Both the position numbers and the translations under genes were made by a program. The notes under the pieces are model-generated. The model ran no database searches. It was not told where the DNA came from and saw only the letters and a program-made list of their open reading frames with translations. Below are positions 63,436 to 64,000 of a stretch of DNA of 64,000 bases, one piece after another. Each line of letters starts with the position of its first letter. Positions within the stretch are counted from its first letter, which is position 1. The DNA lies in the NCBI RefSeq assembly GCF_002005105.1, contig NZ_MSCV01000016.1, forward strand, positions 62,001 through 126,000, in the 5' to 3' direction. Source of the DNA: Methylocaldum sp. 14B (GTDB lineage: Bacteria; Pseudomonadota; Gammaproteobacteria; Methylococcales; Methylococcaceae).

Positions 63436-64000
63436 ATGGAATCAAGCATGGCAGAAGCCGAGAGCGGCCTGTCGCCAACCACGTTCGAAATCGGGTTGGT
63501 CATGGCTGGCGCGGTGTCCGCCGGCGCATACACGGCCGGAGTCATCGATTTCCTGACCGAGGCGCTGGACTCTTGGTATCGGGCGAAGCAAAGAGGAGTA
63601 CCCGATACGCCCCCGCACGACGTGAAGATCTCGGTGGTAACCGGCGCCTCGGCCGGAGGCGTTACGGCGGCGGTGCTGGCGTCGGAGCTGCGCGGCGGTC
63701 TGCTGCATATGAATTCGCAAACCGCCAGCGCGCGAAACAAGCTTTACGAGACCTGGGTCGAACGGGTCGATATAGGCCCATTGCTCGACGCTCGCGATCT
63801 GGAGCGGCCGGGTGCCAAGGTGCCTTCGCTGCTGGATTCGACCGTACTCGACGATGCGGCTAGAAACGCCCTGGCCACCGCATGGTCCGGAGCCCCGTGG
63901 CCCGAGTACATGGCCGATCCACTGGATGTGATCCTGTGCGTCACGAACTTGAGAGGCGTGCCTTATTCCATCCGTTTCTCGGCCGAGCAGGACCGCGACT
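63436..64000 (+). CDS. Patatin-like phospholipase, N-terminal part
   Basis: Cut by the window end; 188 residues visible. The oxyanion-hole region reads EIGLVMAGAVSAGAYTAGVIDFL (about 18-40) and the nucleophile elbow VTGASAGGVTAAVLASEL puts the Ser in GASAG at about 70-74. The Asp of the dyad lies beyond the window. Members hydrolyse acyl chains of membrane lipids. It is 25 bp after the epimerase gene and probably in one transcript with it. Confidence 0.85.
   Translation, partial: MESSMAEAESGLSPTTFEIGLVMAGAVSAGAYTAGVIDFLTEALDSWYRAKQRGVPDTPPHDVKISVVTGASAGGVTAAVLASELRGGLLHMNSQTASARNKLYETWVERVDIGPLLDARDLERPGAKVPSLLDSTVLDDAARNALATAWSGAPWPEYMADPLDVILCVTNLRGVPYSIRFSAEQDRD

Overview
The window reads as about 64 kb of chromosome from a moderately GC-rich gammaproteobacterium. 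Housekeeping proteins (MetG, Dcd, YrfG, CysQ, PepN, IlvBHC, LeuA, PssA) have gammaproteobacterial features. The mix of a methanethiol-oxidase/SBP56 protein, an energy-converting hydrogenase-related complex with a SulP transporter, a class I terpene synthase and many dispersed inverted-repeat elements suggests a methanotroph of the Methylococcales. That placement is inference, since no methane monooxygenase or other marker is present.

Layout. 1-1.1 kb: tail of a selenium-binding/methanethiol oxidase protein and a DUF4242 protein. 1.1-13.6 kb: core genes metG (-), apbC-dcd-hemL-DedA/LssY-rmuC (+), rho and trxA (-), yrfG (-), cysQ (+). 13.7-21.6 kb: a HlyD pseudogene, then the branched-chain amino acid cluster ilvB-ilvH-ilvC-pssA-leuA, a family 4 uracil-DNA glycosylase and rimI. 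A Leu-rich leader peptide with its own promoter precedes leuA. 21.7-32 kb: an RND efflux pump with its adaptor, a DUF3365 haem protein, an unknown protein, an alcohol dehydrogenase, a small lipoprotein, DUF99, a GGDEF protein with a degenerate signature, and a POT peptide transporter. 32.1-40.3 kb: a perfect FNR-type box in front of a 51-aa membrane protein, then pepN, a HlyD/ABC exporter and a histidine kinase. 40.4-50.2 kb: a MITE-like repeat, a YccF protein, and a tightly overlapping seven-gene operon on the minus strand, hyfB-hyfC-hyfE-hyfF-sulP-hyfG-hyfI. Its HyfG-like subunit has lost the [NiFe] cysteines, and a SulP/STAS anion transporter sits inside it. 50.2-57.2 kb: repeat elements, then a co-oriented set of a phosphate-binding-like protein, a porin, a GGDEF-EAL protein and a terpene synthase, followed by a small coiled-coil gene. 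57.3-59.2 kb: an eroded region with exbB/exbD remnants and a second MITE copy. 59.2-64 kb: SMP-30-like, DUF2235, NAD-dependent epimerase and patatin genes, the last cut by the window end.

Most striking: (i) the hydrogenase-related proton-pumping module lacking the NiFe site and carrying an embedded SulP transporter, possibly an energised bicarbonate or anion uptake system; (ii) the leuA leader peptide; (iii) an FNR-type site placed as in a class II promoter in front of a tiny membrane protein; (iv) two full copies of a MITE differing by two tandem 34-bp modules; (v) a composition switch inside metG. No tRNA, rRNA or CRISPR array was seen.
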